This document shows, piece by piece, positions 27,019 to 36,914 of a DNA stretch of 64,000 nt. The notes beneath the pieces are model-generated. The model was not told the origin of the DNA and did not search any database. It worked only from the letters and a program-made list of their open reading frames with translations. Made by a program: the position numbers and the translations under genes. The DNA comes from Gammaproteobacteria bacterium (GTDB lineage Bacteria; Pseudomonadota; Gammaproteobacteria; HK1): assembly GCA_021773645.1 (NCBI GenBank), contig JAJFJU010000026.1, positions 1-64,000 of the forward strand, given 5' to 3'. The stretch's first letter is position 1. The number at the start of each line of letters is the position of its first letter.

Positions 27019-28221
27019 CTACCGGGTGGCTGCCAGCTTCTGCTCCACAAATTGCAGCACCTTTCCCCTCAAACTGCCGCTACCCTGCGCCTTCGTATAG
27101 GCATGACGCGCCTCAGCACGCTCACCCAATGCCTCCAGGGAAAGCCCAAGACCCATCCACCATGTGCCGGAAGATGGTTGTGACAGGAGTAAGGCGCGGT
27201 ACAGACCCACCACCTCCTGATGATGGCCGGCTCGCTGCAAAACAGCGGCATGCAAAGCATGGTATGTCTCATTTCCCGCCACTGGCGGAGAGGCTAATTT
27301 TAGAATATTCAATGCCCGGGCCAAATTTCCCTGCTCCACCAACATGCGCGCCCACATGCCGGCAAAACGAGGCTCACCAGGCACCTCTTGCAGACCTGCA
27401 GCTAGCAGTTTTTCTGCCCCAGAAAAATCGCCACGATGGGCTAAACGAGCTACCAAAAGCTCACGTGCATCTATGTGACGGGAATCCAGAGTCAAGGCCG
27501 TCCTGAGCCCAACCTCCCCGCGCTCCGTCGCGCCCACTCGCAGCAATTCCTTGGCCTTAAAAAATTCTTGCTCAGCCCGTTCTTGTGGGCTAAACGGCAC
27601 CGGCGTCTTTGTCAGCGTTATTGCCTTGACTGTGGGACGCTGCTCCGATGGCGGAGGTCCTGCATTCTGTTTAACGGCAGACAACTTTGTACGATTTTCC
27701 AGCGGCGCTTTGTTCTGGCTGGTTTCCACGGCAATCCGCACTGGCTTAAGCACTCCTTTTGCTACAACTACGGGTAACGCCTTGACCGCCGCTATTGGCG
27801 TTGCAGGCTTTGGTGTCCGCGTCAGACTATGGGCAAGTCTTAAACGATGCTGCCGCGGAGGGGCTGGTGATACAGACATCGGGAACGGGTCAATATCAGC
27901 TGCCACTGGCACCACCGGTTGCGTCACCGCGGGCCTCGGCACAGGCGCTGCTGCCGGCAACTTTTCCGCTACGGGGCTCACTGAAACTAGAGCCTGCTGC
28001 CATGGCCACGCTATTTCCAACGGGGGGCCACGCCAAACCAAAGCCGCTAATACGACGATAAGCAACACCAACATCAAACCCGATACACCACGGAAACCAT
28101 CCACTCTTTCCGGCGGCACTCCACTGGCACTCAATTCCGACAGCACTTCGCCATTAGCAGCCACCACGCCACCAGCTTGGCGCCGCTCGAGATCCTGTAG
28201 CATCTGGTTTACGAGACTCAT
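27019..28221 (-). CDS. mshN: MSHA biogenesis protein MshN (TPR protein)
   Basis: The 400-aa protein starts MSLVNQMLQDLERRQAG, the usual MshN N-terminus. A single membrane segment lies near 46-66, then a long Pro/Ala/Lys-rich linker, then C-terminal tetratricopeptide repeats (about 245-400). ATG 28221 was chosen over a longer frame that would run back into mshM. MshN is believed to help secretin or pilus assembly in the periplasm. Confidence 0.88.
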   Translation of the reverse strand: MSLVNQMLQDLERRQAGGVVAANGEVLSELSASGVPPERVDGFRGVSGLMLVLLIVVLAALVWRGPPLEIAWPWQQALVSVSPVAEKLPAAAPVPRPAVTQPVVPVAADIDPFPMSVSPAPPRQHRLRLAHSLTRTPKPATPIAAVKALPVVVAKGVLKPVRIAVETSQNKAPLENRTKLSAVKQNAGPPPSEQRPTVKAITLTKTPVPFSPQERAEQEFFKAKELLRVGATERGEVGLRTALTLDSRHIDARELLVARLAHRGDFSGAEKLLAAGLQEVPGEPRFAGMWARMLVEQGNLARALNILKLASPPVAGNETYHALHAAVLQRAGHHQEVVGLYRALLLSQPSSGTWWMGLGLSLEALGERAEARHAYTKAQGSGSLRGKVLQFVEQKLAATR

Positions 28222-28231
28222 GAAGGCCCCC

Positions 28232-29152
28232 TTAGAGCTGCCAGGCCGCAGTGATCGCCAAGCCCAGCAGCAAGCCGACTGAAGCCACTCCGCCACGCCA
28301 TCCGTTCCATGGCCAGCGCAAACCTTGGCCGCTTCGATGCTCACGTACACTGGCGGTATCTACCACAGCCATGCGCAGCAGAGTTCGGTTCACCTGCTTC
28401 ACACCTTTGCCATAAGCCGCCATTAGTGCCTTGTGACAAAGCACGTTAATCAGTCGTGGCGTACCGGCACTATGGCGATAAAGTAGCTTGAGGGCGCCGC
28501 GGTCAAAGCAGGGAGCCCCCTGATAACCTGCCAATACCATGCGCCGGGTCACGTAGGCATCCGTTGCCGGCCGATTCATTGGTAACAGGCGATAGGAAAA
28601 GGTAATGCGCTGGGTCAGTTGACGCACATTCTTGCTACGCAGTAGTTCATCCAACTCCGGCTGACCAAAAAGCACCACCTGCAGCAACTTGCGCTTCTCG
28701 GTTTCCAGATTGGTAAGCAGACGCAGCACCTCCAGGGTCTCCACAGGCATTGCCTGTACCTCATCGAGGCACAGCACCACCCGTCGGCCCTCATCATGAA
28801 CCGCCACCAGACGTTCCCCGAGCTGCTTGAGCAACTGATGCTGCCCAGCCCCAGGATCTACCGACACCGACAATTCATCTGCTACGGCTTGCAGCAATGA
28901 CGGTGGGTCCAGATAGGGGTTATGAATGTAGGCAGTGACGAAATCATCACCCAGAGTATTTAACAGCTTGCGACACAGCAGCGTCTTTCCGGTACCTACC
29001 TCACCCACCACCTTGACGAAGCCCTCGCCATTGCGGAGCGCCACCAGCAAGACGTTTAGGGCATCCTGATAGCCCGCATGATTGATAAAAAACGAGGTAT
29101 CCGGGGTCAGGCTAAAGGGGCTTTCCCTAAGACCAAAGTGCTTGAGATACAT
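28232..29152 (-). CDS. mshM: MSHA biogenesis ATPase MshM
   Basis: This 306-aa ExeA-like AAA ATPase has Walker A GEVGTGKTLLCRKLL near 51-65 and Walker B VVLCLDEVQAMP near 130-141. The sensor region is TPRLINVLCHKALMAAYG. A C-terminal hydrophobic segment (VASVGLLLGLAITAAW) anchors it in the inner membrane. ExeA-type proteins help secretin insertion through the peptidoglycan. It lies between mshL and mshN as in Vibrio. Confidence 0.92.
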   Translation of the reverse strand: MYLKHFGLRESPFSLTPDTSFFINHAGYQDALNVLLVALRNGEGFVKVVGEVGTGKTLLCRKLLNTLGDDFVTAYIHNPYLDPPSLLQAVADELSVSVDPGAGQHQLLKQLGERLVAVHDEGRRVVLCLDEVQAMPVETLEVLRLLTNLETEKRKLLQVVLFGQPELDELLRSKNVRQLTQRITFSYRLLPMNRPATDAYVTRRMVLAGYQGAPCFDRGALKLLYRHSAGTPRLINVLCHKALMAAYGKGVKQVNRTLLRMAVVDTASVREHRSGQGLRWPWNGWRGGVASVGLLLGLAITAAWQL

Positions 29153-29211
29153 AGGCTATCCCAGGGCTCAGAGTGAGCCGCCATACCCCGGTCGTGTCTG
29201 CGTAAAAGCGC

Positions 29212-30939
29212 TCATTTTTGCTGCCTAGGCATTCTAATTTCATCCAGACGCTTTTTCGTCCGACGCATATCATTGGCCCACTGGCGTCCACTATCGACCA
29301 CCGTTGGTCGCAGCAAAATGACCAATTCACTCTTGCGCACGCTCTTGCGCTTGTGTCGGAACAAGCCACCAATACCCGGCAGATCACCCACGCCCGGCAC
29401 ACTGGCATCGTCATCGTTCGTCCGGTTTTGCATTAGCCCGCCGATCACCACCACTTGGCCACTTTTTGCGCGAATAATGCTGTCGGATTCACGCACGGTG
29501 GTCAGCGCCAGCGGCAGCGTCTGGGTGTTGCCGCCCACGGTAATAAGCTTTTGCTGATCAACCACTTCACTGATGGCGGGGTGTACATGCAGGGTAACCG
29601 CACCGTCTGCGCTGATCTGCGGGGTCACATCCAGGGCAATACCAGAGAAAAAAGGAGTCAGCTCGATGGACGGTGTCGTCGTACTGGCAGTACCCGTCAC
29701 CGTGGTACTGGAAACATCGGTGACGAAGAATTCGTCGGCCCCCACCTTAATCACCGCCTTCTGATTATTCATCGTGGCAATGCGTGGACTGGAAAGCACA
29801 TGCACCGAGCCTTGGGTTTCCAGCAATTCGATGAAGGCGTTGAAATCACCCAGGGCTAGGGCGGCGGTAAACATGCCACCGAAGGCCGAGGCCGCGGTTC
29901 CCAGAATGGGGACCAATGCGGCCGGGTTCAGAACGCCAGAGTTACCAACAATGCCACTGGTTCTGGTGGGACTAGCAAAGATTGATCCGCCACCGGTCTG
30001 CCCCAGGGTCACCGTTTTGCCATTTACCCCAACTACCCCAGCCCAGTTAATGCCCTGTTGGGCACCATCACGCAATTCCACCTCAATGATTTTTGCCTCA
30101 ATGATCACCTGACGCGCGACGATTCCTTGGGTTACACGCAGATATTCCTCCACCTCGCGCAATTCCTCGGGCATAGCACGCACCACCACCACACCAGACT
30201 GCGGATTAACCACCACGCTGCGCCCCGGTGCGCCTCCGAGTATGGCGTTAATGGAATTCGCCAGCTCTTCCCAGAAACTGGTCTCCGGCTGCGAGGTATT
30301 AATCTCGCTGCCCGAAATAGCCAAACCCTGCTGGGAACTACTATCTGTGGTGTCTTCGTCGCTACTAGTGGTGTGGGAATCAGCATCACCCGAACCGGAA
30401 ATTCGCCCAGAACTCACCCGGGTACGGGAGGTACCGGTACGACGCATATTGAGAAAATCCACCTGAAAAACCCGTGAGCGTATGCGTGCGGGCAGCACCT
30501 CATAACCAAAGCGGGTACGGCGGAAGTCATAGCCATAGACATCCCGCAGGATCTCCATGACATCATTCACGCCAACGTTTTTGAGTTCCAGGGTAATGGA
30601 CCCACTGACCTCCGGATGCACCACCATATTGAGTGCAGTGCCTTCCACCAAGCTCATAAAAAACTGCTTGGCCGGAGAGTTATGTACGGTAATCTCAAAA
30701 CGCTCCGTGACCTCCGATCGCTCAGGACCAGCACCAACGGTAATCTTCGGCATCAGCGCCGCGGCAACCTCGGGGGGGGGCAAGGGCGTCGCTGGTTGCG
30801 AAGCAATCCCCTGCTCCAGGCTACGATCCATCTCCTTGACCACCTCATCGGTGCGCACCGAGGCGCTCTCACAAGCACTCAGTAAGCCGAAACCCAGACA
30901 GCTCCCCAGAACCAATAGTTTCTGTCTCCAGGTCCTCAT
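29212..30939 (-). CDS. mshL: MSHA secretin MshL
   Basis: This 575-aa outer-membrane secretin is the pore through which the pilus exits. The lipoprotein signal ends LLSAC with Cys23. A secretin/TonB short N-domain follows (EVSGSITLELKNVGVNDVM), then a Ser/Asp/Thr-rich segment. The C-terminal secretin domain includes VLSSPRIATMNNQKAVIKVG and SGQVVVIGGLMQNRT. Its start overlaps the mshK stop by 4 nt. Confidence 0.95.
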   Translation of the reverse strand: MRTWRQKLLVLGSCLGFGLLSACESASVRTDEVVKEMDRSLEQGIASQPATPLPPPEVAAALMPKITVGAGPERSEVTERFEITVHNSPAKQFFMSLVEGTALNMVVHPEVSGSITLELKNVGVNDVMEILRDVYGYDFRRTRFGYEVLPARIRSRVFQVDFLNMRRTGTSRTRVSSGRISGSGDADSHTTSSDEDTTDSSSQQGLAISGSEINTSQPETSFWEELANSINAILGGAPGRSVVVNPQSGVVVVRAMPEELREVEEYLRVTQGIVARQVIIEAKIIEVELRDGAQQGINWAGVVGVNGKTVTLGQTGGGSIFASPTRTSGIVGNSGVLNPAALVPILGTAASAFGGMFTAALALGDFNAFIELLETQGSVHVLSSPRIATMNNQKAVIKVGADEFFVTDVSSTTVTGTASTTTPSIELTPFFSGIALDVTPQISADGAVTLHVHPAISEVVDQQKLITVGGNTQTLPLALTTVRESDSIIRAKSGQVVVIGGLMQNRTNDDDASVPGVGDLPGIGGLFRHKRKSVRKSELVILLRPTVVDSGRQWANDMRRTKKRLDEIRMPRQQK

Positions 30940-31328
30940 TGATGAATCCTCGTCTTTTTCATAAAGCTTGTATTTCTACCAGAAGATAGCCCGCCACCCA
31001 ATTGAACTTGGACTCGCTCGCCTGCCCATTCCAGCAACACACCAGAGGAATGGATCTCCAAAACTTTTGCCTCTTCCACCACATCACCCTCGTGAACTCG
31101 CCGGCCATTGAGTAATGCGCTGCGCACCACCGGGGTAATACGCACCAGCCGCAAGTCCCAAACCGGGGAAATAAGCGGCTCTTCCCCTGCAACATCCACC
31201 ACCAGCGGCACAAAATCAGCGGGTGGGCGGGTCGGATCGCCAAGCGACTCAGCATGCCCCAAAGGCAGTACCCCGAACATAAAGACCATCAGCCAGAGCC
31301 TGCCTAGCTTTCCCAAAGCGCCCATCAC
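30936..31328 (-). CDS. mshK: MSHA biogenesis protein MshK
   Basis: This 130-aa exported protein has a signal peptide (about residues 1-26, ending GHA) and the conserved start of the mature part SLGDPTRPP. It also has VVRSALLNGRRVHEGD, a pattern shared with PilP/GspC-like periplasmic proteins. It probably links the inner-membrane complex to the secretin MshL. It overlaps mshJ and mshL by 4 nt each. Confidence 0.88.
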   Translation of the reverse strand: MMGALGKLGRLWLMVFMFGVLPLGHAESLGDPTRPPADFVPLVVDVAGEEPLISPVWDLRLVRITPVVRSALLNGRRVHEGDVVEEAKVLEIHSSGVLLEWAGERVQVQLGGGLSSGRNTSFMKKTRIHQ

Positions 31329-31996
31329 AAGCCAATCCAGCCTTCATCAAGACTAACGGAATACACCGCCAACGCGGTCTCGGTTTGAGGATGATTCTGC
31401 ACATCAAGACTCACCCGCTCCCAGAGGAAATGCCAGGGCAGGGCCTCCAGTGCCCGGAAGTAGCCCAGAATTTCCAGATAGCCGCCGGCGAACACTGCCT
31501 CCAGGCCATGCTTGTAGAGGCTAAGCTCCGGCGCTGTCACCACCGGTTTCTCTACCTTTGCCTTCTTAGCTATCGGGGCCAACAAGGGTTGAGCCCCCAA
31601 CCCACGCAGCCGCATCAGGTGCAAGCCACCACCACGATTAACCACCGCCTGCAGTACCTCGGCCATCTCGCCCGGTGGTACCAGCCGGCTAGCAAATTTT
31701 TGCAACGCCGTTGACAGCTTAGCGGCTTCCTTACGCAGCACAGCTAACTGAGCCCGATTTTCTATATCAGGGTCACGACTACGAGTCGCCACCTGAAACT
31801 TCACCTGGGCATTTGCACCCGCGATCTCCTTTTTCAGGGAGGAAATTCTATTTTCCAGCCCCTGCTGGCGAGCCCCCAACGGCTGCATAAACCAGGCATC
31901 CCACGCGCCCCAAAGCAGCCCCAAAATCACTGCCAACATGATCCCCCGCTCCCGCAGGGAGAGCGCATCCACCCGCTCCATGTACTTTTGTAGCAT
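31325..31996 (-). CDS. mshJ: MSHA biogenesis protein MshJ (PilO-like)
   Basis: This 223-aa protein has one N-terminal membrane helix (RGIMLAVILGLLWGAWDAWF, near 16-35), a coiled-coil segment (LENRISSLKKEIAGANAQ) and a PilO-like ferredoxin fold. ATG 31996 has AAGG 6-7 nt before it and lies 10 nt after the preceding stop. A much longer open frame upstream overlaps the PilN-like gene and was rejected as the start. With the two MshI-type genes it forms the PilM/N/O-equivalent alignment complex. Confidence 0.88.
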   Translation of the reverse strand: MLQKYMERVDALSLRERGIMLAVILGLLWGAWDAWFMQPLGARQQGLENRISSLKKEIAGANAQVKFQVATRSRDPDIENRAQLAVLRKEAAKLSTALQKFASRLVPPGEMAEVLQAVVNRGGGLHLMRLRGLGAQPLLAPIAKKAKVEKPVVTAPELSLYKHGLEAVFAGGYLEILGYFRALEALPWHFLWERVSLDVQNHPQTETALAVYSVSLDEGWIGL

Positions 31997-32006
31997 CAGC
32001 ACCTTG

Positions 32007-32609
32007 CTAACCTTCTGCCTTAACGGTGGAGAGTCTGAAATCGAAAACAGCCGAATCACCGGGAGCACGCTCAAGCTCCAAGGTATGGAACTGTAAACCG
32101 GCAAATACCGCCTCTCGGGAAAGGCGCTCCACCAACACGGGAACCAGCTCTGGCCGCAGTGCACTGCCACGTAGGCTAAGGGCCTTGCCACCCTGACTAA
32201 TCTCGATGTTGCGCAGCCATAAACCTTCAACCCGTTGCCGTGCAAGACCTTCAAAATAAGCTGAAAAGCCCCGTCGTTGCCCGACAGCACCTTCGGAAAT
32301 TGCCGCTACCACCCGACGCTTCTCCCCGAGCTCTTTACCCAGACGACCAAGCTCGGTCAGCAATAATTTACTTTTCCCACGCTTGGGCAAACGCTTATCC
32401 AAGCCCGCCAGGGTTTGTCGCGCGGCATCGGCTTGGGTATTGAGGCCGGCAACCTCATCTGCCAGCAATCCCACCTGCCAACGGCCATAGCCGTAGAGCA
32501 GGCTAAGCCCAAGGATCATGATCCCAGCACACGCCAACATCGCCTTGGCGGAAAACACCCGCCGCTCATGGCGAAACATCGGTTGATAGAGATTGATTTG
32601 CTGAATCAC
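32007..32609 (-). CDS. MSHA biogenesis protein MshI2 (PilN-like)
   Basis: This 200-aa bitopic protein starts MIQQINLYQPMFRHERRVFS, the PilN-type N-terminus that docks to PilM. A membrane helix lies near 24-44 and a helical then alpha/beta periplasmic part follows. It overlaps mshI by 4 nt and is 10 nt before mshJ. Many annotations call this frame MshI2. Confidence 0.85.
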   Translation of the reverse strand: MIQQINLYQPMFRHERRVFSAKAMLACAGIMILGLSLLYGYGRWQVGLLADEVAGLNTQADAARQTLAGLDKRLPKRGKSKLLLTELGRLGKELGEKRRVVAAISEGAVGQRRGFSAYFEGLARQRVEGLWLRNIEISQGGKALSLRGSALRPELVPVLVERLSREAVFAGLQFHTLELERAPGDSAVFDFRLSTVKAEG

Positions 32610-33568
32610 AGGCTGCGCTCCTCAGCCCTTAAAGCGGCCCCTAAGACAGGAAAACAACGCGCCTGCGCAATGGCATCCACCGTCTCCCCACAATCGATAA
32701 GACTTTCCAAATCCAGCATGCGGCCCTGCAAACCCAGCTGTTGGGCAAGATAATCTGCCATGCCCGGCACCGCCATCTCTAGCGGCGCAATGGCCAAATG
32801 ACCAATTGGGGGCTGGGAAAAATGACTTTCGTAATAATCCAGTGAGCGCTGCACCTCTACCACCAGGCCGTCCATCCACCCTCGCACCGCCTCGGATGCA
32901 CTTCCCGATTCAGCATCCGAGACCATGGGAAAGCTGCGTAGGCCAAAATCCAGACGACGGGCCAAAAAGAGCTGGGACTGACGAGTGAGCGTGATCCCTC
33001 CAGAATTCATTCCCAAGTGGATCAACACCACGCCCGATACGTCCTCAGGCAACTGTGAGGCAATATTGCGCATCGCCAACTCAGGGATATCCACCACGGT
33101 AAGTTCCAAACCCACCTGCTCGGCCAGCTTGGTCAGCGCACCTACCTGTGGAATGCGGGCCGCTACCACGTACATCATCCGTGCCCCGGCCTTCTGATCG
33201 GGGATATCAAAAACGTCTATAACCGCATCATCTACATGAAAATCAATAAGTTCTTTGACTTTCCAACGTATTGCAGCGCGGATTTCATCCGCAGGCACCG
33301 AAGGAGCCTCCACCATCAACAAGGAGTACGACTCCGGTTCGACCAACAACGTACACGGCCCATTATCAAGCTTTTTCGAGCGACGCAGGGCGGTCAGTGC
33401 CTGTAGCCGGGTCGTGCTGCTATCCACCGCATGATAGCCACAACTTTCCAGTACCGGAGGTGCACCAGAGAGACGTTGCACCCGAGCCACGGAAATTCCC
33501 TCTGTGCTGAACGCCACCGCGTTCAGCACACCTTCGGAACGACGTTTCCTGAGCCAAGGCAATATCAT
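32606..33568 (-). CDS. mshI: MSHA biogenesis protein MshI (PilM-like)
   Basis: This 320-aa cytoplasmic protein has an actin-like (PilM) fold: AVAFSTEGISVARV at the start, VEAPSVPADEIRAAIRWKVKELIDF in two adjoining parts, and VVLIHLGMNSGGIT. It should bind the N-terminus of the PilN-like partner and link the machine to the ATPase. It is the first of the fifteen tightly packed core msh genes; the 146-nt gap upstream probably holds a promoter. Confidence 0.88.
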   Translation of the reverse strand: MILPWLRKRRSEGVLNAVAFSTEGISVARVQRLSGAPPVLESCGYHAVDSSTTRLQALTALRRSKKLDNGPCTLLVEPESYSLLMVEAPSVPADEIRAAIRWKVKELIDFHVDDAVIDVFDIPDQKAGARMMYVVAARIPQVGALTKLAEQVGLELTVVDIPELAMRNIASQLPEDVSGVVLIHLGMNSGGITLTRQSQLFLARRLDFGLRSFPMVSDAESGSASEAVRGWMDGLVVEVQRSLDYYESHFSQPPIGHLAIAPLEMAVPGMADYLAQQLGLQGRMLDLESLIDCGETVDAIAQARCFPVLGAALRAEERSL

Positions 33569-33714
33569 GAGTTATATAGCGTCCCTACTCCCCGTTTCTT
33601 GAAAAAAGAACTCAGCTCTGGAAATGGCACTTCCGAAACAGAAAATATATTCGCCAAATGGTCGCTTAGAGCCGCTTCTTAACAAAACGGTTTAACTTTA
33701 ATACAAGCGGACGC

Positions 33715-36276
33715 TTATTGCCAAGGTTCACGGATGTGGATGAAATACTGGGAGCCTTGGAAGATACCGAAGGTAACCCTTCCCTGGGGATTGTCATCAC
33801 CGACAATGCCATCCCAATCGAACTGTAACCACGGCAAATTGGCACCGGTGCCCGAGAGATTGACCTCTATATTGGCAAAACCGGTATTGCCCGCTCCAGG
33901 GGCAAAGAAAGAGAGCCCGCTGTCACCGGCGGCCAGCGGCGTATTAGCCAGCGTAGCCGTGGTGGTAGCCGCACCAATAATAATGTCGCCGTCTGTCTGT
34001 CCAGCTTCGTCATCATTGGAGAGTGTCAGATCAGTGGTTAGCAGAGACGTACAGCTGTCTCCTGTATTGGTCACAAATCCTGTGGCAGTGAAATACTGAG
34101 CGACCAAGGGAACAGCCAAAGCTAACAACTCCGAGCCATGCGCATTGCTGATGGCGATACGACCGTAACGCTGCTCCTTACCGCTGGAAAAGGGAATACC
34201 ATTGCCTGCCGTGGCATCACCGAACTTCACCGGATTGGTGGCGTAACTCACACCATCGACATCAACCACATCAATCTGCAGCCCAATCTCCGCATCAAAG
34301 GAGACCATCGGCCCGGCTCGACTAAATGCAATGCCACCGCCATCACTGAAGGCCAAGGCCCCGGTACCATTACCATTATCAGTGATGCCCGGATCGGGAG
34401 TCGGAACTAGGACCAGATCAAGTGTACCGGCCAAAGTGTTATAGGCCTTGTTGCCGTTAGCCACTAACTCCGCATCAGTAATCTTCCACCACACACCGGC
34501 ATAATTTTGAGTCGTTCCGGCGGCGGCATTGCGCGCGGTGACGGTAATCAACGGTGCCGTGGCATAAGTAAAGCCTTGTCCCAAATAGCTAAAGCTGCCG
34601 CCTGGACAGGCGGTATTAAACCCTGGGCTGTTCAGCGCCACCCCGAAATCAAAGGGAATAAAGCGACCCACGCTGCCACTAGCCGTTCCCGTGACATCTC
34701 CGGCACCTAGATAGTCTCCATCACCCACGCTGCCGGTGAGCTGGATAATCCCCACCTCACCCCAGCTAAAGTCTGTACCTGTTGTCACGCCTGCGGCAAA
34801 GGGAGAAAAGCCAGCAACAAACTGGATGGGCGGATTATTCACGCCGCCCGCCGCCACCAGCGTCGGAGTCAATAGCACGCCCTCCGGCACACTTTCCTGG
34901 CCATAATTAGGGGTGGTGCTACCTTCCGAGTCCCTTGCCGTCACTGTAAGTGTGAAAGGATTACCGGCGGCGATGAAGACTGTTCCGTTCTCATCCGCAG
35001 CACCCGGGTTGGCAAAAGCATCACTGGTACGCTGGATACCACTCAACACCAAATCTGCGGGCTTCACTACGAAGGGATTGGTGCTTCCACGTATGCCATT
35101 AGGCAAATTTGGATCGGCGACGCTGTCATCCTTCATGGCGACCTGGATACTACCCACATCCTTATATTTCGCCGCCACTTGAGCGCGCCCGGAGACAAAG
35201 CTCACATTCTGATTCGCCGCACCACCTTCTGCCGTGGCAATAGCCGTACCATCTATAGACGCCGCGATGGTTCCGGAAACTGGATTGTTGTAGCTGGACC
35301 AAAATTTCAAATTCTTTGGGCCGTCGTAGCTCTCAATGACGCCACAGGTAGGATTCGCCGGGGTTTGGCCAAAAGCCGTGAGATGCAAGGCAAACACGCT
35401 GCCGGCAGTCTGTGTAGCAATAGCGTTGATGGTTCCCGGTGGCCCGGCATCCGGGGTAACGGTAAAACCACTGGGAGAGAAGCTGATAGTACCTTCTAAA
35501 TCATCATCGCTAGCAGAACCATCACTGACGGCAATATTTACCGGCGTGGCACCTTCCTGATAATCCAGGGTGAAGCTGGCCACGCCATTATCTGCGGCCA
35601 CATAGGTATAGGTGGCCAAGCCATCGTTAGCGATGGCATCAGTGAAGCTGCCATTGCCAGAGGCCAGACTCCAGGAGCCTTTGCCGGTCTGGGTGTTCAG
35701 GGTCATGGTGCCGGTATGGCCAGGAATCGTTGCGTTAGTGCCATCCTCAGCAGTCACGGTGATGGTTTCGCCCAGGCAATGGATACCAAAGCCATCATGA
35801 TCGATATCGAAGTGATCGGCTCCCGTCACCTGCACCTGAAGACTATCCGTGATCAAGGCACCGCTATCAGCAATCCCGGTATAGGTGACGGTGTAGTTAC
35901 CAGGGGTGGTATAGGTATGAGCGCGTGGCGTCAACGCAGAACCACAGGCACTGACGGTCGAGGTCTCCAGCGGGCTGCCATCACCATAATCCCACTGCTG
36001 AGTGACATTCCCCACCCGCACTACCATGGTGCTAATGAAGGAGCCAACATCTGCAACGCCATCCCCATCACAATCCACCTGCGCAGTCAGGGTAACGGTA
36101 TAAATCCCGGCATTATTATAAGTATGGGAACCGATGTTCGGTTTGGTTCCCGCGGTCCAAGGAGCACCAGGAACGACCTCACTGGTACCGTCGCCATAAT
36201 CGACGGTATAAAAGGCCTGCACGCCATTGCCCCAAAGCAGCAATAAGGTCGCAAGCAGCTGAACGAGGCGGAGCAT
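33715..36276 (-). CDS. mshQ: MshQ-like secreted protein with N-terminal PKD domains
   Basis: This 853-aa exported protein has a signal peptide (1-21, ending VQA). Two PKD-type repeats follow (VDYGDGTSEV...GIYTVTL near 23-90 and WDYGDGSPLET...GNYTVTYTG near 93-150). The long beta-rich region that follows has the features of DUF6701/MshQ proteins (DHFDIDHDGFGIHCLGETIT, FSPSGFTVTPD, ARNAAAGTTQNYAG). MshQ is linked to the MSHA pilus and may be a surface adhesin. In Vibrio mshQ is at the far end after mshP; here it is at the head of the locus, 146 nt before mshI. The next upstream gene ends 5 nt before its start. Confidence 0.75.
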   Translation of the reverse strand: MLRLVQLLATLLLLWGNGVQAFYTVDYGDGTSEVVPGAPWTAGTKPNIGSHTYNNAGIYTVTLTAQVDCDGDGVADVGSFISTMVVRVGNVTQQWDYGDGSPLETSTVSACGSALTPRAHTYTTPGNYTVTYTGIADSGALITDSLQVQVTGADHFDIDHDGFGIHCLGETITVTAEDGTNATIPGHTGTMTLNTQTGKGSWSLASGNGSFTDAIANDGLATYTYVAADNGVASFTLDYQEGATPVNIAVSDGSASDDDLEGTISFSPSGFTVTPDAGPPGTINAIATQTAGSVFALHLTAFGQTPANPTCGVIESYDGPKNLKFWSSYNNPVSGTIAASIDGTAIATAEGGAANQNVSFVSGRAQVAAKYKDVGSIQVAMKDDSVADPNLPNGIRGSTNPFVVKPADLVLSGIQRTSDAFANPGAADENGTVFIAAGNPFTLTVTARDSEGSTTPNYGQESVPEGVLLTPTLVAAGGVNNPPIQFVAGFSPFAAGVTTGTDFSWGEVGIIQLTGSVGDGDYLGAGDVTGTASGSVGRFIPFDFGVALNSPGFNTACPGGSFSYLGQGFTYATAPLITVTARNAAAGTTQNYAGVWWKITDAELVANGNKAYNTLAGTLDLVLVPTPDPGITDNGNGTGALAFSDGGGIAFSRAGPMVSFDAEIGLQIDVVDVDGVSYATNPVKFGDATAGNGIPFSSGKEQRYGRIAISNAHGSELLALAVPLVAQYFTATGFVTNTGDSCTSLLTTDLTLSNDDEAGQTDGDIIIGAATTTATLANTPLAAGDSGLSFFAPGAGNTGFANIEVNLSGTGANLPWLQFDWDGIVGDDNPQGRVTFGIFQGSQYFIHIREPWQ

Positions 36277-36281
36277 GGTGG

Positions 36282-36914
36282 CTACGGCCAGGTAACCGTA
36301 AAGACCTGGACGTACTGAATCCCGTCTATATCCTCCCAGGTGACCGTAAACCTCACCTGGGTATTTGAATCCAGGACAAATTTCTTATCTGCATCGTTCA
36401 CGAATTCCATCTCATCAATATCGATGACCTGGCCGGGTGTCACATCAAAGGTAAATCCGGGGTTCTTGTCGAACAGGGTCACGGGGAAGGGCTTGACCCC
36501 CGGGTAGGGACCATTGTCCTTATAGTGTTTTCCACCACCTTGGGGAACACCATTCCCTACCTTGAGATAGAGGAACTCCCAGTTAGCGCAGCTTTCTCCC
36601 TGATCGCCAGGCCCAGCTCCAGGGTCATTGAGGCACTCCCAGTCCACCCCAAAGCTCCTCAAGGTAATGGTGCTTGGGCTGTCATTACGTATCTGCCAGG
36701 CGATTTCAGAGTTATCGCCCTTCTTTGGGTGCTCGGAACCGGGCACCTCAATTAGCAGGTCATCACATATCACCACCGCATCAAAGCTAACGGGCGAGCC
36801 TACCGGCACCACGATGGGGCCATTGCTACCCCCCGAGGTGATATCCACACTGGCCGCCTGCACTGCCCCGATACCGAGCCAGGCGAGTAATAAAATCAAT
36901 GACAGCCTGTACAT
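36282..36914 (-). CDS. Secreted protein of unknown function at the head of the MSHA locus
   Basis: This 210-aa protein has a signal peptide (MYRLSLILLLAWLGIGAVQA). The mature part is rich in Gly, Asp, Pro and aromatic residues, has four cysteines and ends in a beta-rich stretch (TQVRFTVTWEDIDGIQYV). No family is recognised. The start at ATG 36914 follows GGAGG by 5 nt; an upstream in-frame ATG at 36926 overlaps that site and is unlikely. It is transcribed just ahead of the MshQ-like gene with only 5 nt between them, so the two products probably act together, perhaps as a tip or adhesin pair. Confidence 0.75.
   Translation of the reverse strand: MYRLSLILLLAWLGIGAVQAASVDITSGGSNGPIVVPVGSPVSFDAVVICDDLLIEVPGSEHPKKGDNSEIAWQIRNDSPSTITLRSFGVDWECLNDPGAGPGDQGESCANWEFLYLKVGNGVPQGGGKHYKDNGPYPGVKPFPVTLFDKNPGFTFDVTPGQVIDIDEMEFVNDADKKFVLDSNTQVRFTVTWEDIDGIQYVQVFTVTWP

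Noticed and set aside
31997-32290. N-terminal extension of mshJ
   Set aside because: The open frame continues upstream but overlaps the well-supported PilN-like gene, and the extension has no hydrophobic or conserved feature; ATG 31996 has a proper ribosome site.
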